From Deltaproteobacteria bacterium (GTDB taxonomy: Bacteria; Desulfobacterota; Syntrophia; Syntrophales; JAIPED01): 39,070 nt of DNA. Shown one piece after another: positions 1 through 10,402 of this stretch. Every line of letters begins with the position of its first letter. The first letter of the stretch is position 1. The notes below the pieces were generated by a model. It worked only from the letters and a program-made list of their open reading frames with translations, had not been told where the DNA came from and did no database searches. The translations under genes were made by a program, and so were the position numbers. The stretch lies in the NCBI GenBank assembly GCA_021737325.1, contig JAIPED010000013.1, positions 1-39,070 on the forward strand, written 5' to 3'.

Positions 1-15
1 AGGAGGAAATAACTT

Positions 16-822
16 ATGAAGCGATGGACAATTTTGGGGGTAACGGTGTTTTTTTTAAGCGTTCTGCCGTGTAGCGCGGGTTTTGCCGAAGCAAAGACGA
101 TTACTGAGGGAAGCGTTACAGTACAAACGCTAGATTACTCCCGCGGGCAAGCTGGAAGCCGCAATAGCATCGTCATTGTTCCTTCAATTACCGCCCGTAA
201 TGGGCAATTTTCTCTGAGCATGGAAAGCGTTTCGGATACTTCGCCGTATAGCAATGCAAATTCGATGAAAATTCAAAGCAGTACTATTAATTTTGCCTAT
301 GGGCCAAGCACGGAAATGTTCAGCACCGAGTTTGCTTTAGCTCTCAAGGGGAAAGACAGTGCGAAAGATGAGAAGGAAATATCATTCTCTTTTAGTATGG
401 AGGAAGGTACAATTCGTCCCTTTTTTGCCATCTATCAGACCGTGGGAATTAACCCCGCCCTCTATGCCGAGCTTGGTGCGGCACATAGCATCGATATGGG
501 TGCCGGTAATTCCTGCGAAATTGCCGTAAAAGTCGGCTATTTTTCTTCGCAGCTGCAAAAGGAGGACGGGCCTTCGGCGGCGCATTATAAAACCAATAGC
601 GACGGTTCTCTCTCAGATGAAAGATTTTCGGGATGGCTTGACGCGGAGGTTTCCGCGAGTGTTGCCTTTGACCTGGGCGATGGAATTTTTCTTGAGCCAT
701 TTGCCACAGTTGCTTTACCTCTCTCGGGCAATGCCAAAAATTATTTTAAGGCGAACAGTCCGCAGGGGTTTGCTGACGGTTCAACAAGTCATTTCTGGGG
801 TGGCGTACGAGTCCTCTTCTAA
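16..822 (+). CDS. Secreted, probable outer-membrane beta-barrel protein of unknown function
   Basis: I do not recognise a named family. The 268-residue product begins with a clear signal peptide: a basic MKR start, a hydrophobic core around residues 5-20, and a plausible cleavage near AGFAEA-KT. The mature part is rich in alternating polar and hydrophobic stretches with many Ser, Gly and aromatic residues. It ends in the pattern GGVRVLF with a terminal phenylalanine, the usual C-terminal signature of outer-membrane barrels inserted by the BAM machinery. An AGGAGG sequence at the very start of the window lies at good distance from the ATG, so the start is secure. It is transcribed toward the atp operon but separated from it by about 260 bases and a terminator-like hairpin. 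A barrel or autotransporter-like porin is an inference; a soluble periplasmic beta-sandwich is the alternative. Confidence 0.75.
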   Translation: MKRWTILGVTVFFLSVLPCSAGFAEAKTITEGSVTVQTLDYSRGQAGSRNSIVIVPSITARNGQFSLSMESVSDTSPYSNANSMKIQSSTINFAYGPSTEMFSTEFALALKGKDSAKDEKEISFSFSMEEGTIRPFFAIYQTVGINPALYAELGAAHSIDMGAGNSCEIAVKVGYFSSQLQKEDGPSAAHYKTNSDGSLSDERFSGWLDAEVSASVAFDLGDGIFLEPFATVALPLSGNAKNYFKANSPQGFADGSTSHFWGGVRVLF

Positions 823-1021
823 AGTTATTAATTGAGCTCAAACTATGGTAATGAAAGACGAAAATTTAGTAGAAAGTAAATAGTTTAAAGGCGATAGCGA
901 CGGATAATATGCTTGACAAGTAACCGTTGGTCATGATTGGGCGTGGCGGAAATTTTGAAGCATTATAGGATGTTTACCGCTATGTGTTTTCGTCTGGTAT
1001 CAAAAACACGCTCGCAAAATT
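823..1021 (+). promoter_or_regulatory. Leader region between the outer-membrane gene and atp operon
   Basis: No gene is visible here. A perfect TTGACA lies at 913-918, but no good -10 hexamer follows at 16-18 bases. A TATAGG at 964-969 has no matching -35. GTGTTTT (984-990) and AAAACAC (1003-1009) can form a small hairpin with a 12-base loop. The atp promoter most probably lies in this stretch because only 22 bases separate the next hairpin from the atp start codon. The promoter is not placed with confidence. Confidence 0.3.
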
Positions 1022-1061
1022 AGCCATACGGTGAGGTGGGAGCCTCATCGTATGGCTTTTT
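1022..1061 (+). terminator. Terminator-like hairpin immediately upstream of the atp operon
   Basis: The arms AGCCATACGGTGAGG (1022-1036) and CCTCATCGTATGGCT (1043-1057) pair over 15 positions, with a single G-U pair and a 6-base loop, and run into TTTTT then AATTT. This is a textbook intrinsic terminator shape. It may end transcription of the upstream outer-membrane gene. Because it sits 22 bases before the atp start codon, it may also act as an attenuator or mRNA-stability element in the atp leader. Confidence 0.8.
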
Positions 1062-1083
1062 AATTTCTGTAAGGAGACCTGTC

Positions 1084-1512
1084 GTGATTGATGTAGAATT
1101 TTTAACGGTTGTTGTCCAAGCGGCGAGTTTTGTGCTTCTCGTTCTTGTTCTCAATTTCGTTATGTTTAAGCCGATTTTGAAGTTCGTTGCGCAAAGGGAA
1201 CAGCACTTGTTGGATGCCCAAAGCGAGGTTGATGAGTTGAGAAGGCAGGCGGAACAAAAGGTTGCCGATTATGAGAAGGCTCTTGCGCGGGCTAAGAGTT
1301 TAGCCGTGGAAGAGAGGAACCGTCTGGTGGAGGTTGGTTCCGAAGAGGCAAAAAGACTTCTTGATAAAGAACGAAGCGAGATTCCTGCGCTGTTGGAACA
1401 ATTTCAGCGAAGGCTAACAAGTGAGCTTGATCTTGCCCGCGGTGTTTTGCAAAATCACTCGGCAAAATTGGCGGAGGAAATCGCAACGAAGGTTCTAGGG
1501 AGGAGCGTATGA
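1084..1512 (+). CDS. atpX: F1Fo ATP synthase subunit b' (second b-type stator subunit)
   Basis: Membrane-anchored half of the peripheral stalk, which holds the F1 alpha/beta ring against the rotating c-ring. The 142-residue product has one N-terminal transmembrane segment (about residues 5-27) followed by a long charged heptad-like helix up to the end, the standard b/b' build. The open frame extends upstream to a GTG at 1036, but that codon lies inside the terminator hairpin. The GTG at 1084 is preceded by AAGGAGA at 1071-1077 and gives the expected length. Its stop overlaps the start of the following b gene (ATGA at 1509-1512), so the two are translationally coupled. A divergent b/b' pair is typical of cyanobacteria, alphaproteobacteria and many deltaproteobacteria. 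The genes for a and c subunits are not in this window. Confidence 0.9.
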   Translation: MIDVEFLTVVVQAASFVLLVLVLNFVMFKPILKFVAQREQHLLDAQSEVDELRRQAEQKVADYEKALARAKSLAVEERNRLVEVGSEEAKRLLDKERSEIPALLEQFQRRLTSELDLARGVLQNHSAKLAEEIATKVLGRSV

Positions 1513-2057
1513 AGAGACTTCCAATAATATTTTTCGTAGTATTCGCGTTGACATCACCGGCTTTTGCCAGTGGTGGTATTGGTGATACCGACATCATCTG
1601 GCGTACCGTCAATTTTCTCGTTCTCGTTGGCCTACTTTATTATTTCCTTGCGGATAAAGTGCGGCATTTTTTTTCGGAGAGGCGCGAAGGCATAAAGCAC
1701 TCTTTAGAAAAAGCCGATGAAGAACGGAAAGAAGCTAAAAATATGTACTCCACATACTCGGAAAAGATAGAAAAGGCATCTGGCGAGATAGAGAAGATCG
1801 CAGAGTCTATCAAAACACAGGGTACTGCCGAGCGAGATAAAATCATCGCCGAAGCTGTGAAAATGGCGCAGAAGATAAAAGAGGACACCAAGGCGAGAAT
1901 GGAGCAAGAATACAAGGAAGCTTCAGCGAAGCTTCGTAAAGAGGCCGTTCAGTTGTCCGTAGCGATGGCGGAAGAAATCCTCAGAAGGAAAATTACAGCG
2001 GAGGACAATGAAGTAATCGTGCAAGAATACATAGAGAAGGTGGTGGTAAAACAGTGA
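1509..2057 (+). CDS. atpF: F1Fo ATP synthase subunit b
   Basis: Second peripheral-stalk subunit, pairing with the b' product. The 182-residue protein starts with a signal-peptide-like hydrophobic stretch (residues 1-20, ending SPAFA-S), then the true membrane anchor around residues 30-48, then a Lys/Glu/Ala-rich coiled coil (about 60-160) that forms the stalk. The extra N-terminal hydrophobic segment before the anchor suggests a processed leader. The gene overlaps atpX by 4 bases and ends in a GTGA overlap with atpH, so it is in the middle of a tightly coupled operon. Identity rests on operon position, topology and coiled-coil character. Confidence 0.93.
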   Translation: MKRLPIIFFVVFALTSPAFASGGIGDTDIIWRTVNFLVLVGLLYYFLADKVRHFFSERREGIKHSLEKADEERKEAKNMYSTYSEKIEKASGEIEKIAESIKTQGTAERDKIIAEAVKMAQKIKEDTKARMEQEYKEASAKLRKEAVQLSVAMAEEILRRKITAEDNEVIVQEYIEKVVVKQ

Positions 2058-2599
2058 GTGGGAACGAAGTTGCCAAGAGGTACGCCAAGGCGTTTTTTGA
2101 GATAGCCAAGGAAGAAGGCAAGTTGGAAGCTTATTATGGTGAGCTTACTTTGTTTTCCTCGATGGCGCAGTCAAACAAGGATTTACAAGAGTTCTTTGCC
2201 AGTCCTCTCTTTAGCGAGGAGCGCAAAGCTTCGCTTGTTTGCGATTTGGCGCAAAAGCTGTCGCTTTCGCAGACATCCACTAATTTTTTGAATCTGCTCG
2301 TGGAAAAAAAACGCATTGAAGCCGTTGTTGCGGTACAGAAGAGCTTTGAAGAAATGCTGGACAAGGAGCTGAGCAAGGCCCGTGTGGAAGTAAGAACTGC
2401 TTTCAAGTTGACCGATTCTGCTTTGTCAAAATTGCAAATCGGGCTGGAAGCTCTGACAAAGAAGAAAGTTGAGATGAACATCGTTGAGGATCCCTCCCTA
2501 CTAGGGGGGATAGTGGTTCAGATTGGTGATACCCTTTACGATGGTTCAATAAAAACACAGCTTAATAGCATAAGTAATCTCTTAGGGGAGGAACGATAA
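2054..2599 (+). CDS. atpH: F1Fo ATP synthase subunit delta
   Basis: OSCP/delta subunit that caps the F1 head and joins it to the b/b' stalk. The 181-residue product has the family N-terminal helical domain (VAKRYAKAFFEIAKEEGK), and its C-terminal part holds the conserved DPSLLGGIVVQIGDTLYDGS segment near residues 146-165. Translation starts at GTG 2054 inside the GTGA overlap with the end of atpF, which implies re-initiation by the same ribosomes. Length matches the usual 175-185 residues. It precedes atpA by 3 bases. Confidence 0.95.
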   Translation: MSGNEVAKRYAKAFFEIAKEEGKLEAYYGELTLFSSMAQSNKDLQEFFASPLFSEERKASLVCDLAQKLSLSQTSTNFLNLLVEKKRIEAVVAVQKSFEEMLDKELSKARVEVRTAFKLTDSALSKLQIGLEALTKKKVEMNIVEDPSLLGGIVVQIGDTLYDGSIKTQLNSISNLLGEER

Positions 2600-2602
2600 G
2601 TA

Positions 2603-4114
2603 ATGGAACAGATACGGGCGGAAGAAATAAGTCAGATTATTTCTAAACAGATCAAAGAGTATCAAAAGAAAATTGATGTCAGTGAAACAGGTACCGTTCT
2701 TTCGGTGGGCGATGGAATTGCGAGGGTTTATGGCGTGGAAAATGCCATGGCGATGGAATTGCTGGAGTTTCCGGGAGGAATTTTAGGAATGGTCTTGAAC
2801 CTGGAAAGGGACAATGTTGGTGTTGCCATTCTGGGAAATGTCGTGCACATTAAAGAAGGTGATGTTGTCAAACGCACTGGTAAAATCGCCCAAGTTCCCG
2901 TTGGTGAGGCGGTTTTGGGTCGAGTTATTGATGCGACGGGTAAGCCGATAGACGGTAAAGGTCCGATAGAAACGAGTGAGTTTCGTCGTATTGAAATGGT
3001 TGCTCCTGGCGTTATTCAACGACAACCAGTCAATCAACCCATGTACACGGGGCTGAAGGCGATTGATGCGATGACCCCGATCGGCAGAGGGCAGCGCGAG
3101 TTGGTAATTGGCGACCGTCAAATTGGCAAAACAGCAATCTGCATTGATGCAATCATCAGGCAGAAGGATACTGGAATTAAATGCATCTATGTTGCCATCG
3201 GGCAAAAGAAATCTACCGTTGCCCAGGTCGTAGAAAATCTTCGCAAAAACGGCGCACTCTCATACACCTGTGTCGTTTCCGCCTGCGCCAGTGACCCTGC
3301 CACCCTGCAATACATTGCAGCCTATGCAGGATGTTCTATAGGTGAATATTTCCGCGATAAGGCTCAGGATGCCCTGATAATCTATGACGATCTTTCTAAG
3401 CAGGCTGTTGCTTACAGACAGATATCCCTGTTGCTCCGTCGTCCCCCTGGACGCGAGGCATATCCGGGCGACATATTCTATAACCACTCGCGGTTACTGG
3501 AAAGAGCGGCGCGGGTGAGCAAAGAGCTTGGTGGCGGATCCTTAACAGCTTTGCCGATAATTGAAACGCAAGCTGGCGATGTTTCCGCTTATATTCCCAC
3601 TAATGTTATTTCCATCACCGATGGTCAGGTTTATCTTGAACCCAACCTCTTCTTTTCGGGTATTCGCCCCGCGATAAATGTCGGTCTCTCCGTTTCGCGT
3701 GTTGGTGGTGCTGCCCAGGTTAAAGCCATGAAGCAGGTTGCAGGAACGCTAAAGCTGGATTTGGCACAGTTTAGAGAGCTGGCCGCATTTGCACAGTTCG
3801 GTAGCGATTTAGATAAGTCAACCCAGGCACAGTTGGAAAGAGGCAAGCGCCTTGTGGAATTGCTTAAGCAACCCCAGTATCAGCCGATGTCCTTGGCACA
3901 GGAAGTTGTAGTTCTTTACGCTGGTACTCGTGGCTTCTTGGATAAGCATCCCGCTGACAAAGTCGGCGTTTACGAACAACAGCTCTTGGCGTTTATGGAA
4001 AGCAAGCATCCTTCAGTTCTCAAGGAGATTGACGAGCAGAAAGTGATTTCTCCTGATTTGGAAGGGAAAATAAAAGGCGCACTGGGAGAATTTGATACGG
4101 TATTCACCCCATAA
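2603..4114 (+). CDS. atpA: F1Fo ATP synthase subunit alpha
   Basis: Regulatory, nucleotide-binding alpha subunit of the catalytic F1 hexamer on the cytoplasmic side of the inner membrane. The 503-residue product contains an N-terminal beta-barrel (about residues 25-95), the P-loop GDRQIGKT at 170-177, and the C-terminal helical domain. The family signature [17 protein letters not shown] is intact. A GGGGAGG ribosome site lies in the last codons of atpH, a few bases before the ATG. Length and motifs are fully standard and no damage is seen. Confidence 0.98.
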   Translation: MEQIRAEEISQIISKQIKEYQKKIDVSETGTVLSVGDGIARVYGVENAMAMELLEFPGGILGMVLNLERDNVGVAILGNVVHIKEGDVVKRTGKIAQVPVGEAVLGRVIDATGKPIDGKGPIETSEFRRIEMVAPGVIQRQPVNQPMYTGLKAIDAMTPIGRGQRELVIGDRQIGKTAICIDAIIRQKDTGIKCIYVAIGQKKSTVAQVVENLRKNGALSYTCVVSACASDPATLQYIAAYAGCSIGEYFRDKAQDALIIYDDLSKQAVAYRQISLLLRRPPGREAYPGDIFYNHSRLLERAARVSKELGGGSLTALPIIETQAGDVSAYIPTNVISITDGQVYLEPNLFFSGIRPAINVGLSVSRVGGAAQVKAMKQVAGTLKLDLAQFRELAAFAQFGSDLDKSTQAQLERGKRLVELLKQPQYQPMSLAQEVVVLYAGTRGFLDKHPADKVGVYEQQLLAFMESKHPSVLKEIDEQKVISPDLEGKIKGALGEFDTVFTP

Positions 4115-4128
4115 GGGAGAGGCGAATT

Positions 4129-5007
4129 ATGGCAGCATTAAAAGATATAAAAAGAAAGATATCCGCCGTACAGAAGACAAGGCAGATAACCAAGGCGATG
4201 AACATGGTTGCTGCGGCAAAGTTTAAATCTTCTCAGGTACGCATGGAAAACTTCCGCCCCTATGCGGTTAAATTGATGGAAGTCATCAATAGCCTTGCTT
4301 TGCGAGTGGATATGGATACTCATCCTTTACTTGCCGTTCGAGAGCCGAAGAGAGCCAAGGTAATCTGTATGACTTCTGACAGAGGGCTTTGCGGAGCGTT
4401 TAATTCCGGCATCATCAAGGCGACCGAGAAGTTTCTCATCGCCGAAAAAGCAAAAAATAAAGAAGTTGCCTTAATACCCGTCGGCCGAAAAGGGCGGGAT
4501 TTTTTCCGCAAAAAAGTAACGGTGGAGCGGGAACGAGTTGATGTTATGAGCAAATTCACTATGGATTTGGCGGTGAAAATCGGGGAGGATTTTGTCCCTC
4601 AATTTATCAATGCTGAATACGATGAACTCTACATAATTTATAACGAGTTTAGGAATGTTTCGCAACAAAAGCCCACGGTGGTTAGGTTGCTTCCCCTGCC
4701 TTCTATCGGCAAGGAGGAGGATGTGGATTCTTCACAGAAGGTTGAGTACATCTATGAGCCTTCCGAAGAGGTTCTGCTCGACACATTTTTACGAATGTAT
4801 ATTAATGTTATTATTTACCGAGCCCTTTTGGAAACAAACGCGGGAGAAAATGGTGCCAGGATGGCGGCAATGGATAACGCCACGAAGAACTGTGAGGATC
4901 TGATATCCAGCATGACGCTGAAGTTTAACAAGGTGCGCCAATCCGCGATAACTGCAGAGTTGATGGATATTGTTGGTGGTACGGAAGCGCTTTCCAAGAG
5001 TGGTTAG
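4129..5007 (+). CDS. atpG: F1Fo ATP synthase subunit gamma
   Basis: Central rotor shaft of F1, which couples c-ring rotation to conformational change in the beta subunits. The 292-residue protein has both diagnostic coiled-coil ends: the N-terminal helix beginning MAALKDIKRKISAVQKTRQI with the KAMNMVAAAK segment, and the C-terminal helix with ENGARMAAMDNATKN followed by LTLKFNKVRQSAIT-type residues. The middle Rossmann-like part carries SDRGLCGAFNS. An AGGGAGAGGCG ribosome site lies 6 bases before the ATG. It sits 14 bases after atpA, and a gap of 48 bases follows before atpD. Confidence 0.97.
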   Translation: MAALKDIKRKISAVQKTRQITKAMNMVAAAKFKSSQVRMENFRPYAVKLMEVINSLALRVDMDTHPLLAVREPKRAKVICMTSDRGLCGAFNSGIIKATEKFLIAEKAKNKEVALIPVGRKGRDFFRKKVTVERERVDVMSKFTMDLAVKIGEDFVPQFINAEYDELYIIYNEFRNVSQQKPTVVRLLPLPSIGKEEDVDSSQKVEYIYEPSEEVLLDTFLRMYINVIIYRALLETNAGENGARMAAMDNATKNCEDLISSMTLKFNKVRQSAITAELMDIVGGTEALSKSG

Positions 5008-5028
5008 CCAAGACGCAAGTGGTAATGA

Positions 5029-6462
<1,434 letters not shown>

Positions 6463-6531
6463 CGCGTTTAGTTGCGGGAAATATTACGCGGTCGTTCTGG
6501 TTATTCCCGCGCAACAGGAGGATTAGCAGAT

Positions 6532-6948
6532 ATGTCGGAAATGTTACAGTTAGAAGTCATAACCCCCGATAGGCAGGTTTTTAGCGGGGAGGTAACGGAT
6601 GTTCTCCTTCCGGGAATCGAGGGAGAGTTTGGTGTTCTTAAGGGACATACCCCGTTTCTTTCCGGGTTGGATTACGGGTTGATGAGCTACACCAAGGCGG
6701 AAGGTAGCAAGAAGGAATTTTTTGTTATCGGTCAGGGGTATGCGGAGGTTACCGGCTCAAGGGTCATTGTTATTATTGAAACCGTTCTTCCTGTGGAGAA
6801 TGTTGATGTGGCTAATGTGCAAAAGGATAGAGATAGCCAACAACAAAAACTCGCCAAAATTCAGCAGGACGACCCTGAGGGTGAGAAGATAAAAAAAGAA
6901 ATAAAGATGCTGGATGCTCTTCTAAAAGCGGCAAACAGGCAACAATAA
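6532..6948 (+). CDS. atpC: F1Fo ATP synthase subunit epsilon
   Basis: Rotor subunit bound to gamma, with an N-terminal beta-sandwich (about residues 1-87, including the LPGIEGEFGVLKGHTPFLSGL segment) and a C-terminal helical hairpin that can inhibit ATP hydrolysis. The frame is open upstream to 6472, but an AGGAGG at 6516-6521 fixes the start at ATG 6532, giving MSEMLQLEVITPDRQ and 138 residues, the normal size. This is the last gene of the atp operon; the next gene is convergent. Confidence 0.95.
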   Translation: MSEMLQLEVITPDRQVFSGEVTDVLLPGIEGEFGVLKGHTPFLSGLDYGLMSYTKAEGSKKEFFVIGQGYAEVTGSRVIVIIETVLPVENVDVANVQKDRDSQQQKLAKIQQDDPEGEKIKKEIKMLDALLKAANRQQ

Positions 6949-7029
6949 CGGCGCTATTGTGGATATGGTGCTTCATTACGGAATTGTTGGTCGCATTGTT
7001 GGGGAATAGCAGTGGGAAATTGAATTACC

Positions 7030-7109
7030 AAAACACCATAGTTTTAAAAAACGCCCGGACTTTCCTTATAAATTGGGAAAGCTCGGGCGGTTTAGTGTTA
7101 AGGTGTTTT
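7030..7109. terminator. Nested bidirectional terminator between atp and gat operons
   Basis: The inner arms CGCCCGGACTTTCC (7052-7065) and GGAAAGCTCGGGCG (7076-7089) pair with one two-base mismatch. On the minus strand the stem runs into TTTTTT, so it is strongest as the end of the gatB transcript. An outer pair, AAAACACC (7030-7037) and GGTGTTTT (7102-7109), can lengthen the structure. It lies between the convergent atpC and gatB stops. Confidence 0.75.
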
Positions 7110-7151
7110 AAGGTAAAACTCTCAAATTGTTTCTCTGTGGCGATACTTCAT

Positions 7152-8585
7152 TCAATTCGCCGCCAGCATTTTTTTCAGCAGGTCATTGAGAAGCGCGGGG
7201 TTCGCTTTGCCGCCAGTTGCCTTCATCGCTTGCCCCACGAAGAAGCCAAAAAGCTTATCCTTTCCCGCACGAAACTGTTCTAATTGCTCAGGATTTTTAG
7301 CAATGATATCGGTAATCGTTGCAATGATGGCGCTTTCATCGCTGATCTGGCTAAGCCCCTTAGTGGCAATGATTTCATCCGGCATGGCACCAGCAACATA
7401 CATCTCGACAATGACATCCTTGGCCATTTTACCGCTAATGGTTCCTTTTTCGATTAGCTCCAGCAACATCGCTAATCCTGCGGGAGAAACCGCACATGCA
7501 CTAATGTCCTTTTTATCCTCGTTCAGTAGGCGTAGCACCTCGCCCATCACCCAGTTGCTTGCCTGTTTCGGCTTGCCGGAGAGGCGGACCACCTCCTCGT
7601 AGTAAAAGGAAAGGCGCTTATCTGCTGTTAGAACACCAGCATCATAGGCGGGTATTTCGTAATCTGCAATGAAGCGAGCGCGTTTTGCGGCAGGCAATTC
7701 CGGCAGGGATTCGCGCATTCTGGCAATCCAATCGTCATTAACGATAACGGGGAGTAAATCGGGGTCAGGAAAATAACGATAATCATGAGCTTCTTCCTTA
7801 CCGCGCATGGAATTGGAAACCCCAGCGTTGGCATCCCAAAGACGGGTTTCCTGAATTACTCTGCCACCATTTTCAATTAAATAACTTTGCCGCTTTACTT
7901 CATATTCAATTGCGCGTTGCACATTGCGAAATGAATTCATATTTTTAAGCTCGGCACGAGTCCCGAACTCCTGAGAACCAACAGGCATAATAGAGACATT
8001 TGCGTCGCACCGAAAGGATCCTTCTTCCATAGTGCCATCGCAAATCTCCAGATAAACCAGAATTTCATGCAAAGCGCGGAGATAAGCCGCAGCTTCCTCT
8101 GCTGAGTGCATATCCGGTTCGGAGACGATTTCAATCAGCGGGACCCCCGTGCGATTGAGGTCAACATAGCTAAAGGGGTTATGGTCATCGTGAAGTAACT
8201 TCCCTGCATCTTCTTCAATGTGAATTCTGGTGATGCCAATGCGCTTCATCTTGCCGTCCAGCTCAATATCCATATAACCATGCTCGGCGAGCGGTTCGGA
8301 GTATTGCGATATCTGATAAGCCTTAGGCAAATCGGGATAAAAATAATTTTTACGGGCAAAGGAACTGAATTTATTGATGTTACAATTGGTCGCCAAGGCC
8401 ATCTTCATCGCAAACTCAACGACGGTTTTATTCAGGACTGGCAAGACACCCGGCATTCCCAAGCATACGGGGCAGGTGTGGGAATTTGGTGAAGCACCAA
8501 AGGTTGTTGAACAAGAACAGAAAATCTTTGATTTTGTCAGGAGTTGTGCGTGTACCTCCAAACCGATAACGGTGGTAAAATCCAT
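7152..8585 (-). CDS. gatB: Asp-tRNA(Asn)/Glu-tRNA(Gln) amidotransferase subunit B
   Basis: GatB activates the misacylated Glu-tRNA(Gln) or Asp-tRNA(Asn) and transfers to it the ammonia released by GatA. The 477-residue product opens with the family start [19 protein letters not shown], followed by the [22 protein letters not shown] segment with paired cysteines and [13 protein letters not shown]. The C-terminal YqeY-like tRNA-binding domain (about 330-477) ends in [15 protein letters not shown]. It is last in a minus-strand operon and its ATG overlaps the gatA stop codon by one base. The presence of GatCAB implies an indirect route to Gln-tRNA and/or Asn-tRNA in this organism. Confidence 0.97.
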   Translation of the reverse strand: MDFTTVIGLEVHAQLLTKSKIFCSCSTTFGASPNSHTCPVCLGMPGVLPVLNKTVVEFAMKMALATNCNINKFSSFARKNYFYPDLPKAYQISQYSEPLAEHGYMDIELDGKMKRIGITRIHIEEDAGKLLHDDHNPFSYVDLNRTGVPLIEIVSEPDMHSAEEAAAYLRALHEILVYLEICDGTMEEGSFRCDANVSIMPVGSQEFGTRAELKNMNSFRNVQRAIEYEVKRQSYLIENGGRVIQETRLWDANAGVSNSMRGKEEAHDYRYFPDPDLLPVIVNDDWIARMRESLPELPAAKRARFIADYEIPAYDAGVLTADKRLSFYYEEVVRLSGKPKQASNWVMGEVLRLLNEDKKDISACAVSPAGLAMLLELIEKGTISGKMAKDVIVEMYVAGAMPDEIIATKGLSQISDESAIIATITDIIAKNPEQLEQFRAGKDKLFGFFVGQAMKATGGKANPALLNDLLKKMLAAN

Positions 8586-10042
8586 TATATCTTTGGCCTC
8601 CTCTTTATAAAAGTTCCCGCCTGTTCATATGCCGCCGTAACTTGTAGCAATTTTGCTTCTTCAAAATGCCCAGCTAAAAACTGTGCCCCGATGGGTAAAC
8701 CGGAAGCGGTGTAACCGCAGGGAACGGAGATTCCAGGAATACCCGCCAAATTTGTAGAAATAGTAAAAATATCGGATAAATACATCTGCATCGGGTCATT
8801 GGTCTTCTCGCCGATTTTGAACGCTGCGGAGGGTGTTGTGGGGGTGAGGATGACATCACAAACGCGAAAAGCATCCGCAAAATCCTGTTTTATGAGCGTC
8901 CTTACCCGAGAAGCCTTCTTGTAGTAGGCATCATAATAGCCGGAAGAAAGAACATAGGTGCCCAGCATTATTCGGCGTTTCACCTCGGAACCAAAGCCCT
9001 GGGAGCGTGTTTTTTTGTAGAGGTCTTTTAAGTCGGAAAATTTTTCGACTCGCATTCCGTATTTGATACCGTCATAGCGTGCCAGATTGGAGCTGGCTTC
9101 CGCTGGTGCTACAATGTAGTAAACGGCAAGGCAGTACTCGGTATGGGGAAGGGAAATATCAACACAGCTTGCCCCGCAAGCTTGCAATGTCCTCATAACA
9201 CCATCCAGTGCACTTTGTGTTTCGGTATCAATACCGCCAATAAAGTATTCCCTCGGAATACCTATGCGCCACCCGCGAATATCACGGCCAAGAAAGGCGG
9301 AATAGTCGGGAACGGGTAAGTTAACGGAGGTGGAATCCTTGGCATCGTAGCCCGCCAAGACGGAGAGCATTAATGCACTATCGGCAACCGTCTTGGTGAA
9401 TGGCCCTATTTGGTCCAGCGAAGAAGCAAAGGCAATTAAGCCGAAACGCGAAACCCGACCATAGGTGGGCTTTAACCCAACAACACCACAAAGCGCAGCA
9501 GGTTGTCTAATCGAGCCGCCAGTATCGGAGCCGATGGCGGCTAGACATTCATCGGCAGCAACTGCCGCCGCAGATCCACCGCTGGAGCCTCCGGGAATTC
9601 TTGTTAAATCGTAGGGATTGCGGGTGGCACCAAAACAGGATGTTTCCGTTGAAGAACCCATGGCAAATTCGTCCATGTTTGTTTTGCCGATGATTATTGC
9701 TCCCGCTTCTCGCAATTTTTCCACCACCGTGGCATCGTAGGGAGGAATGAAGCCGCGCAGTATCCGTGAACAACAGGTGGTTTCTATTCCCTTGGTACAA
9801 CAGATATCCTTCAGGGCGATGGGAACGCCGCTAAGCGGTTTAATAATGCCTTTGGCAATTGCTGCATCAATGAGTTCCGCCTCCGCCATTGCACTTTCAG
9901 AAAGCACATTGATGTATGCATGAACTTGAGTGTCAACCTCCGCTATTCGTTTCAGGATACTACGAACGACAGTGGTTGCAGCAATCTCCCTTGTGGCGAT
10001 CTTTTCCCGCAATTCACCAATGGTTAAAAAATGTAACTCCAC
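8585..10042 (-). CDS. gatA: Asp-tRNA(Asn)/Glu-tRNA(Gln) amidotransferase subunit A
   Basis: GatA is the glutaminase of the complex and releases ammonia that passes to GatB. The 485-residue product is an amidase-signature enzyme. The catalytic triad is visible as Lys78 (GVPIALKDI), Ser153 (in GGSSGGS) and Ser177 (in SDTGGS), the spacing expected for GatA. The start [15 protein letters not shown] is typical of the family. The gene follows gatC after 62 bases and overlaps gatB by one base. No truncation or substitution is seen. Confidence 0.97.
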   Translation of the reverse strand: MELHFLTIGELREKIATREIAATTVVRSILKRIAEVDTQVHAYINVLSESAMAEAELIDAAIAKGIIKPLSGVPIALKDICCTKGIETTCCSRILRGFIPPYDATVVEKLREAGAIIIGKTNMDEFAMGSSTETSCFGATRNPYDLTRIPGGSSGGSAAAVAADECLAAIGSDTGGSIRQPAALCGVVGLKPTYGRVSRFGLIAFASSLDQIGPFTKTVADSALMLSVLAGYDAKDSTSVNLPVPDYSAFLGRDIRGWRIGIPREYFIGGIDTETQSALDGVMRTLQACGASCVDISLPHTEYCLAVYYIVAPAEASSNLARYDGIKYGMRVEKFSDLKDLYKKTRSQGFGSEVKRRIMLGTYVLSSGYYDAYYKKASRVRTLIKQDFADAFRVCDVILTPTTPSAAFKIGEKTNDPMQMYLSDIFTISTNLAGIPGISVPCGYTASGLPIGAQFLAGHFEEAKLLQVTAAYEQAGTFIKRRPKI

Positions 10043-10104
10043 AATAGACTCCTTTGGGTTTCTTTTCCGAAACAGGATACGGCCCGCGCTAACTTAAACA
10101 GTTT

Positions 10105-10395
10105 TTACTCCACCACCTTGGGAACGCGAATACAATCTCCCGTGGCATCGGGGGCGTTGCGTAGCGCTTCCTCGCTGGAAAGTGAAGGTGCTACGACATC
10201 CTCGCGAAAAGCGTTGTGCCTTGCCATCTCCTGGGTAGTAGCGGGCATAACGCTTGCGGTATCAACCGCGCTTAGTTTTTCCATGTAAAGGAGGATATCG
10301 TTTAATTGGGAGGTAAATAACTCCATTTCCGCATCGCCGAATTCCAAGCGAGAAAGGTTAGCGATATGAGCCACTTCAGCTTTTCCTATTTTCAT
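10105..10395 (-). CDS. gatC: Asp-tRNA(Asn)/Glu-tRNA(Gln) amidotransferase subunit C
   Basis: Small subunit that wraps around and stabilises the GatA-GatB interface. The 96-residue product shows the family pattern: VAHIANLSRLEF near the N terminus, the FTSQLNDILLYMEKLSAVDT helix, and the C-terminal LRNAPDATGDCIRVPKVVE, where Pro-Lys-Val-Val-Glu is the usual ending. It begins 7 bases after the deacetylase gene stop, so the deacetylase and gat genes probably share one transcript. Confidence 0.96.
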   Translation of the reverse strand: MKIGKAEVAHIANLSRLEFGDAEMELFTSQLNDILLYMEKLSAVDTASVMPATTQEMARHNAFREDVVAPSLSSEEALRNAPDATGDCIRVPKVVE

Positions 10396-10402
10396 TTTTC
10401 TC

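Noticed and set aside
913-918. TTGACA as the -35 of an atp promoter
   Set aside because: The sequences 16-18 bases downstream do not resemble a -10 hexamer, so I do not claim a promoter there.
1036-1083. Upstream GTG extension of the atpX frame
   Set aside because: The GTG lies within the terminator-like hairpin; GTG 1084 has a good AAGGAGA site and gives the normal b' length.
6957-7283. Plus-strand open frame of 108 codons after atpC
   Set aside because: It runs through the bidirectional terminator and into the antisense of gatB, has no ribosome site and resembles no known protein.
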